From NCBI GenBank assembly GCA_036123135.1, contig JAZADZ010000011.1, positions 1-64,000 of the forward strand: 64,000 bases of DNA, written 5' to 3'. This stretch comes from GCA-2716065 sp036123135 (GTDB lineage Bacteria; Bacteroidota; Bacteroidia; Flavobacteriales_D; Parvicellaceae). The notes under the pieces were generated by a model that saw only the letters and a list, made by a program, of their open reading frames with translations, made no database searches and had not been told where the DNA came from. Shown here one piece after another: positions 1 through 7,922 of the stretch (positions are counted from its first letter, which is position 1; each line of letters begins with the position of its first letter). Position numbers and translations under genes: made by a program.

Positions 1-2
1 TT

Positions 3-170
3 GCTGTTGCTGCTTTAGATGTTTTTACTGGGGAACCTAATCCAAGAGCTGATCTTTTGAACCATGAAAGAATTGCGTTGACGCCTCATATCGGTGCAGC
101 AACCAATGAGGCTCAAGACAGAATTGGCACAGAACTAGCAAGTAAAATTATAAGCCGTTTTAAAGAATAA
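3..170 (+). CDS. C-terminal end of a D-3-phosphoglycerate dehydrogenase-like 2-hydroxyacid dehydrogenase (partial)
   Basis: The window opens inside this gene; 55 codons remain before TAA at 168-170. The fragment reads ALDVFTGEP, then LTPHIGAATNEAQDRIG, the conserved end of the NAD-binding domain of D-isomer specific 2-hydroxyacid dehydrogenases; the His of TPHIG is the usual catalytic acid-base. There is no room for an ACT domain, so it would be the short SerA type. The next gene, DUF1015, commonly sits beside serC/serA in Bacteroidota, which favours serine biosynthesis. The 5' part is outside the window, so substrate cannot be judged. Confidence 0.75.
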   Translation, partial: AVAALDVFTGEPNPRADLLNHERIALTPHIGAATNEAQDRIGTELASKIISRFKE

Positions 171-199
171 TCGCTTTTAGTATTTTCTATTTAATTTAA

Positions 200-1420
200 A
201 TGGCTAACATTATTCCATTCAGAGCTGTTCGACCAAAAAGAAGTATTGCCAACTTGCTTGCTTCAAGGCCTTTCTACACATATAAAAAACATCTACTTGA
301 TGCTAAACTTGAGGGCAATCCATTCTCATTTCTTCATGTTATAAATCCTGAGTTCAACAAAGAGAATAAAACAAGCCCAAATTCATCGGATCGATTTAAA
401 AAAGTAAGAGACAAATACAATAAATTTCATAAAAACGGGTACTTTTTAAGAGATAAAAAAGAGTGCATATACTTGTATAGACAAACTACAAATTTTGGAA
501 CCTTTGTTGGTTTAATATGTGGTGTTGCAGTTGAAGATGTTAAAAATGGTATTATAAAACCACATGAAAAAACACTTTCTAAACGAGAAAATACATTCAG
601 ATTGTATTTAGAAACATGTAAATTTCATGCTGAGCCGGTACTTCTAACCTATCCAGAAAACAATACCATTCAAACTCTGAAAAAGCGATATCTAGATGAA
701 AGACCAGAATATGAATTCACTACTACTGACAAAAAAACACATGAACTTTGGTTGATAGACAAAGTGGAGGATATTTCAACATTGGTTCATCAATTTGAAA
801 AATTTAAAAATATATATGTAGCTGATGGACACCACAGAATTGCATCTTCCAGACTTTACAGTAATTCAAAAACAACTAAAGATTCGCTAGCTCATTTTTT
901 TCTCTCTTTTTTCATTGATGAAAAAGAGTTGAAAATCTTTTCCTACAATAGGTTCATCAAAACAATAGGTAACCTCACAGAAGAGCAGTTGTTAAATAAA
1001 ATTCAAAATAAATTTAAAGTAATCAAACACTCAAAAGAATACGTTCCTACTGTTAGGCATTCAATAGGAATGTACATCAATAAAAAATGGTATGAATTAA
1101 TTATTATGCCATCCTATATTACAAATGATTCTCCTACCTCATCCTTAGACTCTCATCTACTTTCTGAACTTATATTAGAACCAATTTTGGGAATTAAAGA
1201 TTTAAAAACAGACGATAGAGTTGATTTTATCAATGGAGCAAGAGAAGTCGAAGAGCTTACGACTATGGTAGATGAAAGCAATGATGGTGTGGCATTTGTT
1301 TTGTTTGCTCACAAATTTGAAGAAATTAAGGAAGTTGCAGATGCTAAGTGTTCAATGCCTCCAAAAAGCACATGGATAGAACCTAAAATTAGAAGTGGAC
1401 TAACAATTTACGAGCTGTAA
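200..1420 (+). CDS. DUF1015 family protein
   Basis: A 406-residue cytoplasmic protein without signal peptide. It carries the hallmark VADGHHRIASS motif of the DUF1015 family around residue 210 and the opening IIPFRAVRPK typical of the family. Molecular function is not established; family members are often found next to serA/serC, as here, which suggests a link to serine or phosphoserine metabolism. ATG at 200 is the first start after the serA stop at 170. It converges on sucC with a 1-nt gap, and a hairpin spans both stop codons. Confidence 0.85.
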   Translation: MANIIPFRAVRPKRSIANLLASRPFYTYKKHLLDAKLEGNPFSFLHVINPEFNKENKTSPNSSDRFKKVRDKYNKFHKNGYFLRDKKECIYLYRQTTNFGTFVGLICGVAVEDVKNGIIKPHEKTLSKRENTFRLYLETCKFHAEPVLLTYPENNTIQTLKKRYLDERPEYEFTTTDKKTHELWLIDKVEDISTLVHQFEKFKNIYVADGHHRIASSRLYSNSKTTKDSLAHFFLSFFIDEKELKIFSYNRFIKTIGNLTEEQLLNKIQNKFKVIKHSKEYVPTVRHSIGMYINKKWYELIIMPSYITNDSPTSSLDSHLLSELILEPILGIKDLKTDDRVDFINGAREVEELTTMVDESNDGVAFVLFAHKFEEIKEVADAKCSMPPKSTWIEPKIRSGLTIYEL

Positions 1421-1440
1421 ATCAATTTACAAGCTCTTTT
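1412..1440 (+). terminator. Hairpin across the convergent DUF1015/sucC stops
   Basis: GAGCT-GTAAA (1412-1421) pairs with TTTAC-a-AGCTC (1426-1436) around a 4-nt loop, followed by TTTT and a T-rich stretch on the plus strand. It overlaps the last codons of both genes. The T-rich tail favours termination of the plus-strand DUF1015 transcript; the minus-strand side is less U-rich. Confidence 0.45.
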
Positions 1441-2633
1441 ACTTTATCTGCTGCATCTCTCAAAGTAATGGCAGAATGAACATTTAGCCCTGAATTATCA
1501 ATAATTGATTTGGCCTCCACAGAGTTTGTACCTTGGAGTCGAACAATTATTGGAACTGGAATATTCCCAATGTTTTTGTATGCTTGGACAATTCCATTTG
1601 CAACTCGGTCACAACGAACAATTCCACCAAAAATATTGATTAAAATACCCTTTACATTCGGGTCTTTAAGAATGATATTAAACGCTTTTTCAACTCTATC
1701 TGCATTTGCTGTTCCTCCAACATCTAAAAAATTTGCAGGATCTCCTCCACTTTGCTTTATGATATCCATAGTTGCCATAGCCAGTCCAGCACCATTTACC
1801 ATACATCCCACGTTTCCGTCTAAATTTACATAGTTAAGTCCCGCTTGATCAGCTTCAACGTCGATAGGGTCTTCTTCATCTAAATCTCTCATTTTTGCAT
1901 AATCGGGATGCCTGTAAAGCGCATTTCCATCTAAAGAAACTTTTGAATCAACAGCAATTATTCTATCATCACAAGTTCTTAACACAGGATTGATTTCAAA
2001 CAATGAAGCATCACAACCAACATATGCAGTATACAATGCATGGACAAATTTTGTCATTTCTTTGAAAGATTTTCCGCTCAATCGCAAATTGAAAGCGATT
2101 TTCCTGCACTGAAATGGCTGTATTCCAACACTTGGATCAATTTCTTCTTTAAAAATAAGGTGAGGTGTTTTTTCAGCAACTTCTTCAATATTCATACCTC
2201 CCTCGGTAGAATACATTATGATATTTTTACCTGAATCTCTATTAAGCAAAACAGACATGTAGAACTCACTAGTTTTATCGAAATCAGGAGCGTATGCATC
2301 TTCGGCAATTAACACTTTGTTGACCTTTTTACCCTTGCTGTTTGTTTGTGCTGTGACTAAGTGACCGCCTAAAATTCCATTCACAACACTTTCAAGTTCA
2401 TCAATTCCTTTAGCAATTACTACTCCCTTGGATCCGGTTTCAATTATTGTTCCTTTTCCTCTTCCACCAGCATGTATTTGTGCTTTTACAACATACCATT
2501 GAGTTCCTGTCTCATTGGTAAGTTCCTTAGCAGCATCTAGAACATCATTAGTGTTGTTCACAACCTTGCCCTCTTGAATGGCTACACCATATTTTTTAAG
2601 TATAGATTTTCCCTGATATTCATGTAAATTCAT
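1422..2633 (-). CDS. sucC: Succinyl-CoA ligase (ADP-forming) subunit beta
   Basis: 403 residues, close to the usual 388-400. It starts MNLHEYQGKSILKKYGV, the standard SucC N-terminus, and contains the ATP-grasp glycine loop GGRGKG near residue 57 and the C-terminal NIFGGIVRCDRVANGI phosphate-binding segment. It catalyses succinyl-CoA + ADP + Pi to succinate + ATP in the TCA cycle together with SucD. The sucD gene lies about 36 kb away (38529-39407) rather than adjacent. It is divergent from the LolD-like gene, and a TAnnTTTG-type promoter element lies 22 nt upstream of the ATG. Confidence 0.96.
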   Translation of the reverse strand: MNLHEYQGKSILKKYGVAIQEGKVVNNTNDVLDAAKELTNETGTQWYVVKAQIHAGGRGKGTIIETGSKGVVIAKGIDELESVVNGILGGHLVTAQTNSKGKKVNKVLIAEDAYAPDFDKTSEFYMSVLLNRDSGKNIIMYSTEGGMNIEEVAEKTPHLIFKEEIDPSVGIQPFQCRKIAFNLRLSGKSFKEMTKFVHALYTAYVGCDASLFEINPVLRTCDDRIIAVDSKVSLDGNALYRHPDYAKMRDLDEEDPIDVEADQAGLNYVNLDGNVGCMVNGAGLAMATMDIIKQSGGDPANFLDVGGTANADRVEKAFNIILKDPNVKGILINIFGGIVRCDRVANGIVQAYKNIGNIPVPIIVRLQGTNSVEAKSIIDNSGLNVHSAITLRDAADKVKELVN

Positions 2634-2654
2634 AAGCTAGTTTTAATTCACCTC

Positions 2655-2662
2655 CAAAAGTA
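2655..2662 (-). promoter_or_regulatory. Candidate -7 element (TACTTTTG) for sucC
   Basis: On the minus strand this reads TACTTTTG, matching the Bacteroidota -7 consensus TAnnTTTG, 22 nt upstream of the sucC ATG. No well-spaced -33 TTTG is obvious. Confidence 0.45.
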
Positions 2663-2779
2663 TAAATACTTAACAACTGAGCATTCTAAATAGTCATATT
2701 TTTGAATTTTTATCAACATAATTCCTACATTTAAGCATCTTTGTGTTAGAGATAGTTTTAGAAGTTTTCAAATCAAAAA

Positions 2780-3430
2780 ATGTTAGAAGCAATAAACATC
2801 CATAAAAAATTTTCTGAATTAGATGTTTTAAAAGGTGTTGATATAAAAGTAGATAAGAATGAGATTGTCTCAATAGTTGGTGCAAGTGGAGCTGGAAAAA
2901 CCACCTTACTTCAAATCATTGGAACATTAGAAAAATCAGATTCAGGATCGATTTTTTTTGATGGAAAAGATATTGGTCAAATGAACCAAAATGAGCTTTC
3001 AATTTTTCGAAATCAAAATATTGGTTTTGTTTTTCAATTTCACAATCTTCTTCCTGAGTTCACTGCGCTAGAAAATGTTTGTATCCCTGGATTTATTGCA
3101 AAAAGAAAAAAGAAAAATGTTGAAGAAAAAGCAATGGATTTATTAGTCAAACTTGGACTTGAAAGCCGATTACATCACAAACCCAACCAACTTTCAGGTG
3201 GAGAGCAACAAAGAGTTAGTGTAGCAAGGTCTTTAATCAATGATCCTATGCTAATTTTAGCAGATGAGCCAAGTGGAAATCTAGATTCAAAAAATGCAGA
3301 ATCGTTACATGAAATTTTCTTGGAGCTGAGAAACCAATACCACCAAACTTTTGTAATTGTAACACACAATCAAAAGCTAGCAGACTTGGCCGATAGAAAA
3401 TTAACAATGTCTGATGGAATTATTCTCTAA
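2780..3430 (+). CDS. ABC transporter ATP-binding protein, LolD-like
   Basis: A 216-residue ABC ATPase of the LolD/MacB-like family. Walker A GASGAGKTT is at about residues 34-42, the Q-loop VFQFHNLLPEFTALENV follows, the signature LSGGEQQR is near 139 and Walker B LILADEPSGNLD near 157. The FQ.HNLLPEFTALENV stretch is typical of LolD, which powers extraction of lipoproteins from the inner membrane. No permease partner is adjacent, as is common for Bacteroidota lolD. It converges on the PorP/SprF gene with a 9-nt gap. Confidence 0.85.
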   Translation: MLEAINIHKKFSELDVLKGVDIKVDKNEIVSIVGASGAGKTTLLQIIGTLEKSDSGSIFFDGKDIGQMNQNELSIFRNQNIGFVFQFHNLLPEFTALENVCIPGFIAKRKKKNVEEKAMDLLVKLGLESRLHHKPNQLSGGEQQRVSVARSLINDPMLILADEPSGNLDSKNAESLHEIFLELRNQYHQTFVIVTHNQKLADLADRKLTMSDGIIL

Positions 3431-3439
3431 AGGAGTTTA

Positions 3440-4426
3440 CTAAAAAGATGGACAAGAAATTGTTCTGAATTGTTTTTTCTTAGGCTTACATGAGAAATTT
3501 ATTCCCAACGAAATCTCATGCGAACCACCAGAAATTACAGAAAGCTGAGACATAGTTACATCATAACTGTAGCCCACATTAATAAGATCAGATTCTATAC
3601 CAAAAGTAAGAATAAATGCATCTCTATTTCTATACCATACCCCACCTACCAAAACACCTTTTTTCACATACATACCAACGTTTATTTGTGTAAATGAACC
3701 TTGCTGAACAAATAATATGTTGGGGGAAATTGATTGATCTTTGTCGGTATACAATGAACCACCCTTAAGTGGAATTACTGCCCCTGCATGACCAGTTAAC
3801 TTCATTGGAAGAGGAGACTCAACATTGTCAATCAAAGATTCATCAGGAGAAGTCAAGTGATGGGCAGCAAAACCAAAATAAAAGTTTTCTGTATAACCTA
3901 CTACACCTGCACTAAAATCAATGTTGTTGACTGGCTCATCCTTACGAATTTGACTGGTTTGATAAACAAAGCCTCTTCTTGGATCAATCATATCTCCAAA
4001 AGTTAGTTTATCCCAATCAACCGCTTTTTGATAATAAGAACCTTCAATGCCAAAGTTTAGGTTAAACTTTCTGGTAACTTTTAAATGATAGGAATAGACA
4101 AGACTAGCTCTAGTGGTTGACAGGGTGCTTGCAGCGTTATCGTTGACAAACATAAGGCCTAATCCTCCTCTTAGAGCGTCTACTCTTTGATCGTATGCAG
4201 CTGCTGTAGTGATAAATTTACCTGAAATATTTGGCCATTCGTTTCTGTAATTCATAACAAATCTTGGACAGATTTTACTTCCTGCAAAAGCAGGGTTTAA
4301 ATACACTGGATTTGAATAAAATTGAGTAAACTCAGGGTCTTGACAAAAAACTATGGTCTGAATAAAAAAAATTGATGCTAAAAATAGCATCGAGCGAGTG
4401 ATTTGCCTATGTATCTTTTTTATCAA
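3440..4426 (-). CDS. PorP/SprF family type IX secretion system membrane protein
   Basis: 328 residues with a signal sequence ending near FCQ, followed by the family hallmark QDPEFTQFYSNPVYLNPAFAGS. The rest is a predicted outer-membrane barrel with RNEWPNI and repeated amphipathic strands. PorP/SprF proteins partner T9SS cargo that carry type B C-terminal domains. No type B cargo gene adjoins this copy, so it is an orphan member, unlike the copies at 27236 and 53524. Confidence 0.9.
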   Translation of the reverse strand: MIKKIHRQITRSMLFLASIFFIQTIVFCQDPEFTQFYSNPVYLNPAFAGSKICPRFVMNYRNEWPNISGKFITTAAAYDQRVDALRGGLGLMFVNDNAASTLSTTRASLVYSYHLKVTRKFNLNFGIEGSYYQKAVDWDKLTFGDMIDPRRGFVYQTSQIRKDEPVNNIDFSAGVVGYTENFYFGFAAHHLTSPDESLIDNVESPLPMKLTGHAGAVIPLKGGSLYTDKDQSISPNILFVQQGSFTQINVGMYVKKGVLVGGVWYRNRDAFILTFGIESDLINVGYSYDVTMSQLSVISGGSHEISLGINFSCKPKKKQFRTISCPSF

Positions 4427-4723
4427 AACAATATTTAAAATTAGGTTAATTAAAAACGCATTTTTAATTGGGGGTAATCACCTCATGTTAAATAAAACAA
4501 AAGATATGACTAAAATGTTCAATATATATGATTAACCTTCAACAAACATAAACAAATATTGCTTAAAATTAAACAATAACTGGAGAACTATTTTTTTTAA
4601 AATCCCTCTGATTTTCATGAAAAAAAATGACTATTTAACACAAAAAATCAAATTATAAAGGATTATACTTATTTTTATGAATGACATAAACAATATTAAT
4701 TGAAACAAATAATACTTTAAAAA
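4427..4723. other. AT-rich divergent intergenic region
   Basis: 297 bp between the PorP/SprF gene (minus) and fadD (plus). It contains a perfect 9-bp inverted repeat (AATTAAAAA at 4448-4456, loop CGCA, TTTTTAATT at 4461-4469) 22 nt upstream of the porP ATG. No convincing promoter match or small gene is visible. It presumably holds two divergent promoters. Confidence 0.4.
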
Positions 4724-6376
4724 ATGAGCGATTTTCCTTGGTATAAAAGCTATCCAGAATTTGTAAACAAAGAAGCAGATCTTTCTTACAATAGCCTTGT
4801 TGAAATTTTTGATAATTCAGTAAAGAAGTATGGCAATGCCATCGCATACAAAAACATGGATGTTGAAATTAGTTTCAATGATGTGAACAAGCATGTAGAT
4901 GCATTGGTTTGGTATCTTCAGAACAAAACAAACTTGAAAAAGGGAGATAAAATTGCACTTCAAATGCCAAATTTGCTTCAATATCCCATAGCAATTTTTG
5001 CTTGTTTAAAAGCCGGTTTAGTAATTGTAAACACAAATCCACTTTACACAGCTGATGAAATGTTACATCAATACAATGACTCAGGGGCAAAAGCAATTAT
5101 AATTTTAGAGAACTTTGCATTTAACCTTGAAAAAATTCTTTCTCAAACTCAAATCGAAACTGTAATAACAACAACAATTGGGGACATGCTTGGAGCTTTT
5201 AAAGGTGCTATTACAAATTTAGTAGTACGAAGGGTTAAAAAAATGGTTCCTTCTTATAATCTTCAAGGAAGTATCCCACTAAAAAGTATTATCAAAGAAA
5301 GTCTTGGCAAGAAAGGTGAAGCTATTAATTTAACTAAGGATGACACCGCTTTTTTGCAATACACTGGTGGAACAACTGGAGTTTCAAAAGGTGCTGAGCT
5401 TACCCATGGGAACATCTGTGCCAACGTCTCTCAAGTTGAAGCATGGATAGGCTCTAATATTTCTGAAGGCCAAGAAACAATTATTACAGCTTTGCCACTC
5501 TACCACATATTTGCGTTGACTGCTAACTGTGTGGTATTCTTTAGATATGGAGCGAAAAATATTTTAATTACCAACCCAAGAGACATGAAAGCGTTTTGCA
5601 AAGATTTGGTTAAAAATCCATTTTCTGCAATCACGGGAGTTAATACGTTGTTTATTGGTCTAATGAATCAAGATGTTTTTAGAAATCTCGATTTTAGTAA
5701 ACTTAAACTTGCTCTTGGTGGAGGTATGGCTGTGCAAGATGTAGTTGCCGACCAATGGGAACAATTAACCAATTGTCCTTTACTTGAAGCATATGGACTT
5801 TCTGAGACTAGCCCTGCAGCGACAATAAATCCGTACAACGGAACACACAGAAAAGGGACAATAGGACTACCACTTCCCAATACAGATATCAAAATATTTG
5901 ATGACAATAAGAAGGAAGTTGCAGTTGGTGAACCTGGTGAAATTGGAATTAAAGGGCCGCAAGTCATGAAAGGATATTGGAACAGACCTGAAGAAACAGC
6001 CAATTGTATGCATGGAGATTATTTTCTAACAGGCGATGTAGGCATAATGGATGAAGATGGATTCTTCAAGATTGTAGATCGAAAAAAAGAAATGATTTTA
6101 GTTTCTGGTTTCAATGTATATCCCAACGAAGTTGAAAAAGCAATCGCTGAAAATCCAAAGGTTCTCGAAGTAGGTGTTAGGGGTGAAAAAAATGAGGATG
6201 GAACAGAATTTGTTAGAGCTTTTATTGTCAAAAAGGACAACTCTTTAACTGAAGAGGAAGTCATTGAATTTTGTCGTACAAAATTGACTAATTATAAAGT
6301 CCCTAAAAATATAAGTTTTAGAGATGAGCTACCTAAATCTAATGTCGGAAAAATACTCAGAAGGTTATTGGAGTAA
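4724..6376 (+). CDS. Long-chain fatty acid-CoA ligase (AMP-binding)
   Basis: A 550-residue acyl-adenylate-forming enzyme with full family architecture. The AMP-binding loop YTGGTTGVSKGAELTHGN is at about residues 213-230, LEAYGLSETSP near 350, the TGD motif near 440, and the catalytic C-terminal lysine region PKSNVGKILRR at the end. It is close to FadD (561 residues in E. coli) in length and layout. It activates fatty acids with ATP and CoA for beta-oxidation or phospholipid use. It is followed 14 nt downstream by a small hypothetical gene. Confidence 0.9.
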   Translation: MSDFPWYKSYPEFVNKEADLSYNSLVEIFDNSVKKYGNAIAYKNMDVEISFNDVNKHVDALVWYLQNKTNLKKGDKIALQMPNLLQYPIAIFACLKAGLVIVNTNPLYTADEMLHQYNDSGAKAIIILENFAFNLEKILSQTQIETVITTTIGDMLGAFKGAITNLVVRRVKKMVPSYNLQGSIPLKSIIKESLGKKGEAINLTKDDTAFLQYTGGTTGVSKGAELTHGNICANVSQVEAWIGSNISEGQETIITALPLYHIFALTANCVVFFRYGAKNILITNPRDMKAFCKDLVKNPFSAITGVNTLFIGLMNQDVFRNLDFSKLKLALGGGMAVQDVVADQWEQLTNCPLLEAYGLSETSPAATINPYNGTHRKGTIGLPLPNTDIKIFDDNKKEVAVGEPGEIGIKGPQVMKGYWNRPEETANCMHGDYFLTGDVGIMDEDGFFKIVDRKKEMILVSGFNVYPNEVEKAIAENPKVLEVGVRGEKNEDGTEFVRAFIVKKDNSLTEEEVIEFCRTKLTNYKVPKNISFRDELPKSNVGKILRRLLE

Positions 6377-6390
6377 TAAATCGATTGTTA

Positions 6391-6861
6391 ATGGAAAGAA
6401 TTATCAGAATTGGTATTGGATTGGGAAATATTCGATTTGGCTCAAGCAAACCTGCTATCAAAAAAATACTTGGAGAACCCAATGAAATTGATACTGTAGA
6501 TGTCGCAATTGAAGATGAAGATGTTTCTATCGAACAATGGCATTACGATGAGCTAGAGTTATCTCTGTCTTTTGATGATTACGAGGACGAATTATTGGAT
6601 ACATTTGCAATTAGCTCTACTGATTACACTTTAAATGGTATTTCACTCATTGGAAAATCAATTTATGAGATCGACTCAATGATTGAACAACTTAATCTTG
6701 GAGAATGTGATAAAGAAAATCTTTCCGACGATTTAGAGAACACTCATGTTTACAGTTTTCAAGACTCTAACATTAATTTTTGGTTTGAAGATGAAGAGTT
6801 ATCAGAAATTCAATGGGGGCCTATTTCAAATTTTGAACAACCTTTAATTTTCGCTAATTAA
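6391..6861 (+). CDS. Hypothetical acidic protein
   Basis: 156 residues from the ATG at 6391 (a TTG two codons upstream is a less likely start). No family recognised. The N-terminus IGLGNIRFGSSKPAIKKILGEP has the look of a small FG-[turn]-LGEP domain seen in secreted or immunity-like proteins, but I do not assign a function. It is very acidic, with many D/E pairs, and has no signal peptide. It is probably cotranscribed with fadD. Its TAA overlaps the stop of the convergent radical SAM gene in a shared TTAA. Confidence 0.65.
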   Translation: MERIIRIGIGLGNIRFGSSKPAIKKILGEPNEIDTVDVAIEDEDVSIEQWHYDELELSLSFDDYEDELLDTFAISSTDYTLNGISLIGKSIYEIDSMIEQLNLGECDKENLSDDLENTHVYSFQDSNINFWFEDEELSEIQWGPISNFEQPLIFAN

Positions 6862-7913
6862 AGAACTGTTCCCTGACAGCTAGACCCTGAGCCTGCAGCA
6901 CATCCATAGCAATGCTGAGAGGTGATTATTTCCCGTTTATTAATTGCCGCAATATTAAAATCTGAAATGTGATTAGACTCCGATTGCAGCTTTAATCCTA
7001 GCATTTGATTAAAATCACAATCGTATAAGTATCCCTCCCAATCAACGGAAATTGTGTGTGTACACATGAGCTCATCAATGGTAGCTGGATTAAAAGCATT
7101 CACCAGGCTAGTCATATACTCCTCATATCTCTCGCTAGCAATCAAAAAATCAAGAAATCTACTTATTGGCATATTTGTAATTGTAAAAAGCTGATTGAAT
7201 AAAATATTGAAATTTTCTTTGAGTTCATGCTTGTAAGCAAGTTCTAGATTTTTTTGGTCACCTGGAAGGAATGCTCCACCGGGGTTATAAACAAGATCTA
7301 GTTCCAAATCAGGATCACTTGCATATCCTAAGTGATTCAATCTTTTTAATGCTTCTATGGATTGATTAAAAACTCCTTCTCCTCGTTGCTTGTCTGTATT
7401 TTCTTTTGTATAACATGGTAAAGAAGAAATAATATGTAACCTGTGCTTTTTAAAGAAATCTGGTAAGTCATTGAACCTTTTGTGAGCATAAAAGACGGTG
7501 AGATTTGAACGCACTATGATATCTTTGATATTTAATTTTTTTAGCTCCAATACAAACTGCTTGAATTTAGGATTCATCTCTGGAGCACCACCAGTCAAAT
7601 CAACAACTTTTGGTTGAACTTTTTCAATAACATTTAAACATTCAAGCATTGTTTCCCAGCTCATTATCTCTCTGCGCTGAGGACCTGCGTCTACATGACA
7701 ATGTTCACAGGTTTGATTACATAAATAACCGAGATTAATTTGAAAAACCTTAAGCGTGTTGATTGGTAATTTTGAATAGTTATTTTTTTTGATGTTATCT
7801 CGAAACTTAGGCAATCTTCCTTCAGAAAAAAAACCATCGTTAAAAAAAGGAAGCTGATTACCAACTAAACCTGATTTTAATTTTTGGTTGGTATTTGGAG
7901 GTGTTTTTTTCAA
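6858..7913 (-). CDS. arsS: Arsenosugar biosynthesis radical SAM protein ArsS-like (DUF3641)
   Basis: 351 residues. The radical SAM cluster motif is CNQTCEHC (C65, C69, C72), followed by HVDAGPQRREIM, a signature of the ArsS/DUF3641 family. DLTGGAPEMNP is the SAM-binding GGE-like motif. The C-terminal DUF3641 cysteine motif HCYGCAAGSGSSCQG is intact; some homologues have selenocysteine in this region. ArsS adds a 5'-deoxyadenosyl group to dimethylarsinous acid made by ArsM, giving an arsenosugar precursor. No arsM or other ars gene is in the window. It lies 9 nt after the carboxyltransferase gene on the same strand, so the two may be cotranscribed. Confidence 0.85.
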   Translation of the reverse strand: MKKTPPNTNQKLKSGLVGNQLPFFNDGFFSEGRLPKFRDNIKKNNYSKLPINTLKVFQINLGYLCNQTCEHCHVDAGPQRREIMSWETMLECLNVIEKVQPKVVDLTGGAPEMNPKFKQFVLELKKLNIKDIIVRSNLTVFYAHKRFNDLPDFFKKHRLHIISSLPCYTKENTDKQRGEGVFNQSIEALKRLNHLGYASDPDLELDLVYNPGGAFLPGDQKNLELAYKHELKENFNILFNQLFTITNMPISRFLDFLIASERYEEYMTSLVNAFNPATIDELMCTHTISVDWEGYLYDCDFNQMLGLKLQSESNHISDFNIAAINKREIITSQHCYGCAAGSGSSCQGTVL

Positions 7914-7922
7914 TTAATTTTT

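Noticed and set aside
1510..1833. Open frame opposite sucC on the plus strand
   Set aside because: It lies wholly inside sucC and has no family features; it follows from the codon usage of the real gene.
4448..4469. Terminator at the inverted repeat AATTAAAAA/TTTTTAATT
   Set aside because: The stem is purely A/T and sits upstream of two divergent genes, not after one; no coding end is near.
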